Below are positions 61,947-64,000 of a DNA stretch of 64,000 nt, one piece after another. The notes under the pieces were generated by a model. It made no database searches. It was not told where the DNA came from and worked only from the letters and a program-made list of their open reading frames with translations. The DNA comes from Herbidospora cretacea (GTDB lineage: Bacteria; Actinomycetota; Actinomycetes; Streptosporangiales; Streptosporangiaceae). Numbering within the stretch: the first letter of the stretch is position 1; every line of letters begins with the position of its first letter. The stretch covers positions 12,592 to 76,591 of the forward strand of contig NZ_BBXG01000010.1 of NCBI RefSeq assembly GCF_001570605.1. The letters are read 5' to 3'. The position numbers and the translations under genes were made by a program.

Positions 61947-62609
61947 ATGGATGAGCGGAGGGTCTGGCCGCCCACCGCCGACGCGGGACAGGACGACCTG
62001 CCGCCGTCCGCCCGCTGGTACGGCACCCCCGCCCCGCCTCCGCGCCGCATCCCGCGCCGGTACCGCCGCCTCCTCGCCATCGCGCTCACGTCGCTGGGCG
62101 CGGGTCTCGTCGTCGGCGGGGTCGTCTTCCTGGTGGTGAACCGCCCGGCCGCGCCGGTCGAGACGGTTCTGGTCACCGACGACCTGGCCGACCTGAGCTA
62201 CCCGCTGCCGCCCGGCTGGCACGAGGGCACGCTGGCGCCGGTCACCGGGTTCACCTCGGTCGCGGGCAGCGGCGACCGGGCCGCCGTGATGGCCCGGCCG
62301 GGGGAGAAGCTCGACGCGGCCGATCCGCGTCCCGCGCTGCTCAAGCTCGCCAAGACCTACTCGCAGCTGCTGCTGCACGGCGACACCGTCGACGTCGTCG
62401 ACGACGAGAAGGTCGCGACCGGCGGGCGCACCGGCCACACCTACGCGGTCAGGGCCTCCTACCGCGACGTGGTGAACCAGCCGGCCTTCCTGCGGGTGAC
62501 CGTGCTGACCGCGCCGGAAGGGCGCAGCGTCGTGCTGCTGGGCCTCGCGCACCCCGACGACCCGGCCTCCCGGCGTGAGATAGACACGATCATGGCGGGC
62601 GCGCGATAG
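61947..62609 (+). CDS. Single-pass membrane protein of unknown function
   Basis: 220 residues. A Pro/Arg-rich cytosolic N-terminus (~45 residues), one membrane helix (LLAIALTSLGAGLVVGGVVFLVV) and a ~150-residue outward domain that resembles LpqN/DUF-type lipoprotein folds (LSYPLPPGWHEGTLAP; GHTYAVRASYRDVVNQPAFLRVTVL). No active site recognised. It ends 130 bases before the helicase gene. Confidence 0.75.
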   Translation: MDERRVWPPTADAGQDDLPPSARWYGTPAPPPRRIPRRYRRLLAIALTSLGAGLVVGGVVFLVVNRPAAPVETVLVTDDLADLSYPLPPGWHEGTLAPVTGFTSVAGSGDRAAVMARPGEKLDAADPRPALLKLAKTYSQLLLHGDTVDVVDDEKVATGGRTGHTYAVRASYRDVVNQPAFLRVTVLTAPEGRSVVLLGLAHPDDPASRREIDTIMAGAR

Positions 62610-62738
62610 CACTTACCAGGCACGATGGCGAGGATCTCGCGGCCTCGGCACGTCTTGTCGGTCGGTCCGACTACTCTGAGGCCACGTGAGGGGAACCGAT
62701 AGATACGGCAATGTCCGAGTGACCGGCGGGAGGCGCGC

Positions 62739-64000
62739 GTGAGCACGTCGGCCGCGTCCCACCTGTCGCCGTCATATCCCGACCGCGCGGCCTGGGGCAC
62801 CGCCCCGAAGTTGCGCGCGTGGCAGCAGGAGGCGTTCGACCTCTACTTCACCCGCGAGCCGCGCGACTTCCTGACCGTCGCGACGCCGGGCGCCGGCAAG
62901 ACGACCTACGCGCTGCGCATCGCCAGCGAACTGCTGAGCAGAGGCGTCATCAAGGCCATCACGATCGTGACGCCCACCGAACACCTGAAGCGTCAGTGGG
63001 CCGACGCCGCGGGCCGGGTCGGCATCGGCATCGACCCCGAGTTCAAGAACAGCCAGGGCGCCACCTCGCGCGACTACACGGGTGTCGCGGTGACCTACGC
63101 CCAGGTGGCGATGCATCCCGCGCTCCACCGCGCCCGCACCGAGTCGCGCCGCACGCTCGTCATCTTCGACGAGATCCACCACGCCGGCGACGCCAAGTCG
63201 TGGGGCGACGGCGTGCGCGAGGCGTTCGAACCGGCGACCCGGCGGCTGCAGCTGACCGGCACCCCGTTCCGCTCCGACGACAACCCGATCCCGTTCGTCG
63301 GCTACACCGAAGACGCCGAGGGCGCGCTGCGCAGCGTCTCCGACTACAGCTACGGCTACGGCCCGGCGCTGGCCGACGGGGTCGTCCGCCCGGTCATCTT
63401 CCTGGCCTACAGCGGCGAGATGAAGTGGCGCACCCGCGCCGGCGACGAGATCACCGCCACCCTCGGCACCCCGCTGACCAAAGACCAGCTCGGCCAGGCC
63501 TGGCGGGCCGCCCTCGACCCGAAGGGCGACTGGATCCGCCAGGTCATCCAGGCCGCCGACCGCCGCCTGACGGAGGTCCGCCGGGGCATGCCCGACGCGG
63601 GCGGCCTCATCATCGCCACCGACCACGAAGCCGCCCGCGCCTACGCCAAGCACCTGCGCGCGGTGACCGGCGAGGGCGCGACAGTCGTGCTGTCCGACGA
63701 TCCCGGGGCGTCGGCGAAGATCAAGGAGTTCGGCGCCTCGCAGCAGCGGTGGCTCGTGGCGGTCCGCATGGTGTCCGAGGGCGTCGACATCCCGCGCCTG
63801 GCCGTCGGCATCTACGCCACCAGCATCTCGACGCCGCTGTTCTTCGCGCAGGCCATCGGGCGTTTCGTCCGCATGCGCAAACGGGGCGAGACGGCGTCGG
63901 TGTTCGTGCCGTCGGTGCCGCTGCTGCTCAACTTCGCCGCCGAGATGGAGGCCGAGCGCGACCACGTCCTGAACCGCAAGCGCGACGAAGACGGCCTCGA
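62739..64000 (+). CDS. DEAD/DEAH-box helicase, start only (runs off the window)
   Basis: The first 420 codons are present. GTG start behind GGGAGG. Walker A ATPGAGKTT at 48-56, Walker B/DEAH-type VIFDEIHHAGDAKSW with DEIH at 144-147, motif III QLTGTPFRSDD and helicase C-terminal motifs (VRMVSEGVDIPRLAVGIYA; FFAQAIGRFVRM). A superfamily 2 helicase of the UvrB/RecG-like or restriction-type group. Nucleic acid target and C-terminus cannot be judged from this fragment. Confidence 0.9.
   Translation, partial: MSTSAASHLSPSYPDRAAWGTAPKLRAWQQEAFDLYFTREPRDFLTVATPGAGKTTYALRIASELLSRGVIKAITIVTPTEHLKRQWADAAGRVGIGIDPEFKNSQGATSRDYTGVAVTYAQVAMHPALHRARTESRRTLVIFDEIHHAGDAKSWGDGVREAFEPATRRLQLTGTPFRSDDNPIPFVGYTEDAEGALRSVSDYSYGYGPALADGVVRPVIFLAYSGEMKWRTRAGDEITATLGTPLTKDQLGQAWRAALDPKGDWIRQVIQAADRRLTEVRRGMPDAGGLIIATDHEAARAYAKHLRAVTGEGATVVLSDDPGASAKIKEFGASQQRWLVAVRMVSEGVDIPRLAVGIYATSISTPLFFAQAIGRFVRMRKRGETASVFVPSVPLLLNFAAEMEAERDHVLNRKRDEDGL

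Overview
This 64 kb window looks like part of a high-GC actinomycete chromosome. Many starts are GTG, there are several NarL/LuxR-type two-component systems, the atp operon carries the actinobacterial extras wecA, atpI and a DUF2550 gene, and nucS, a FilP/Scy-type coiled-coil gene, an isobutyryl-CoA mutase-like gene and HATPase/XRE regulator pairs are present. The overall style suggests a filamentous family such as Streptosporangiaceae; that placement is inference. No rRNA, tRNA, CRISPR array or intact mobile element was seen.

Layout. 1-2143: end of an intergenic repeat, then a histidine kinase/response regulator pair. 2144-2936: non-coding block with a dispersed repeat, a 69-bp tandem repeat and a 72-bp duplication. 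2937-5317: two paralogous secreted proteins on the minus strand. 5601-8501: rpmE, prfA, prmC and a tsaC-type gene. 8588-12043: a 1018-residue disordered repeat protein and a small WXG100-like partner, sitting between tsaC and wecA. 12101-21475: wecA, two small membrane proteins and the complete F1Fo ATP synthase operon atpBEFHAGDC plus a DUF2550 gene. 21440-23682: a YCII protein and an ECF sigma factor fused to a truncated, catalytically damaged tyrosine recombinase. 23817-25011: DUF998 membrane protein and a PduO-type cobalamin adenosyltransferase.

25124-33259: two ABC-2 transporter plus two-component modules facing each other across a TetR gene. 33343-41125: lipoprotein, nucS, a 3-hydroxyacyl-CoA dehydrogenase, hydrolases, a GNAT enzyme, an XRE regulator with a divergent HATPase gene, and a TrmB/LuxR-like regulator. 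41398-46427: a DivIVA/FilP-like coiled-coil protein, methylmalonyl-CoA epimerase, thiolase, a MeaB-type GTPase and a sulfotransferase. 46424-50846: DUF4230 protein, a membrane protein of unknown function, MarR regulator and a secreted subtilase. 51012-55247: isobutyryl-CoA mutase large subunit, a thioredoxin-fold/TPR protein without its cysteines, and an ACT-domain malic enzyme. 55391-62609: a repeat- and His-rich surface protein with an LPFTG sorting signal, AlgH/UPF0301, a secreted ricin-B lectin, a TetR/MFS efflux pair with a candidate operator, DUF3039, an M43 metalloprotease and a membrane-anchored protein. 62739-end: the start of a DEAD/DEAH helicase.

Working links. The adenosyltransferase, MeaB-type GTPase, epimerase and B12-dependent mutase together suggest adenosylcobalamin-dependent acyl-CoA metabolism, with the thiolase and hydroxyacyl-CoA dehydrogenase as companion acyl-CoA enzymes. 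The best candidates for something new are the fused sigma factor/recombinase remnant, the giant repeat protein and its WXG-like partner, the LPFTG His-rich repeat protein, and a dispersed intergenic element with four full copies and probably a fifth cut by the window start.
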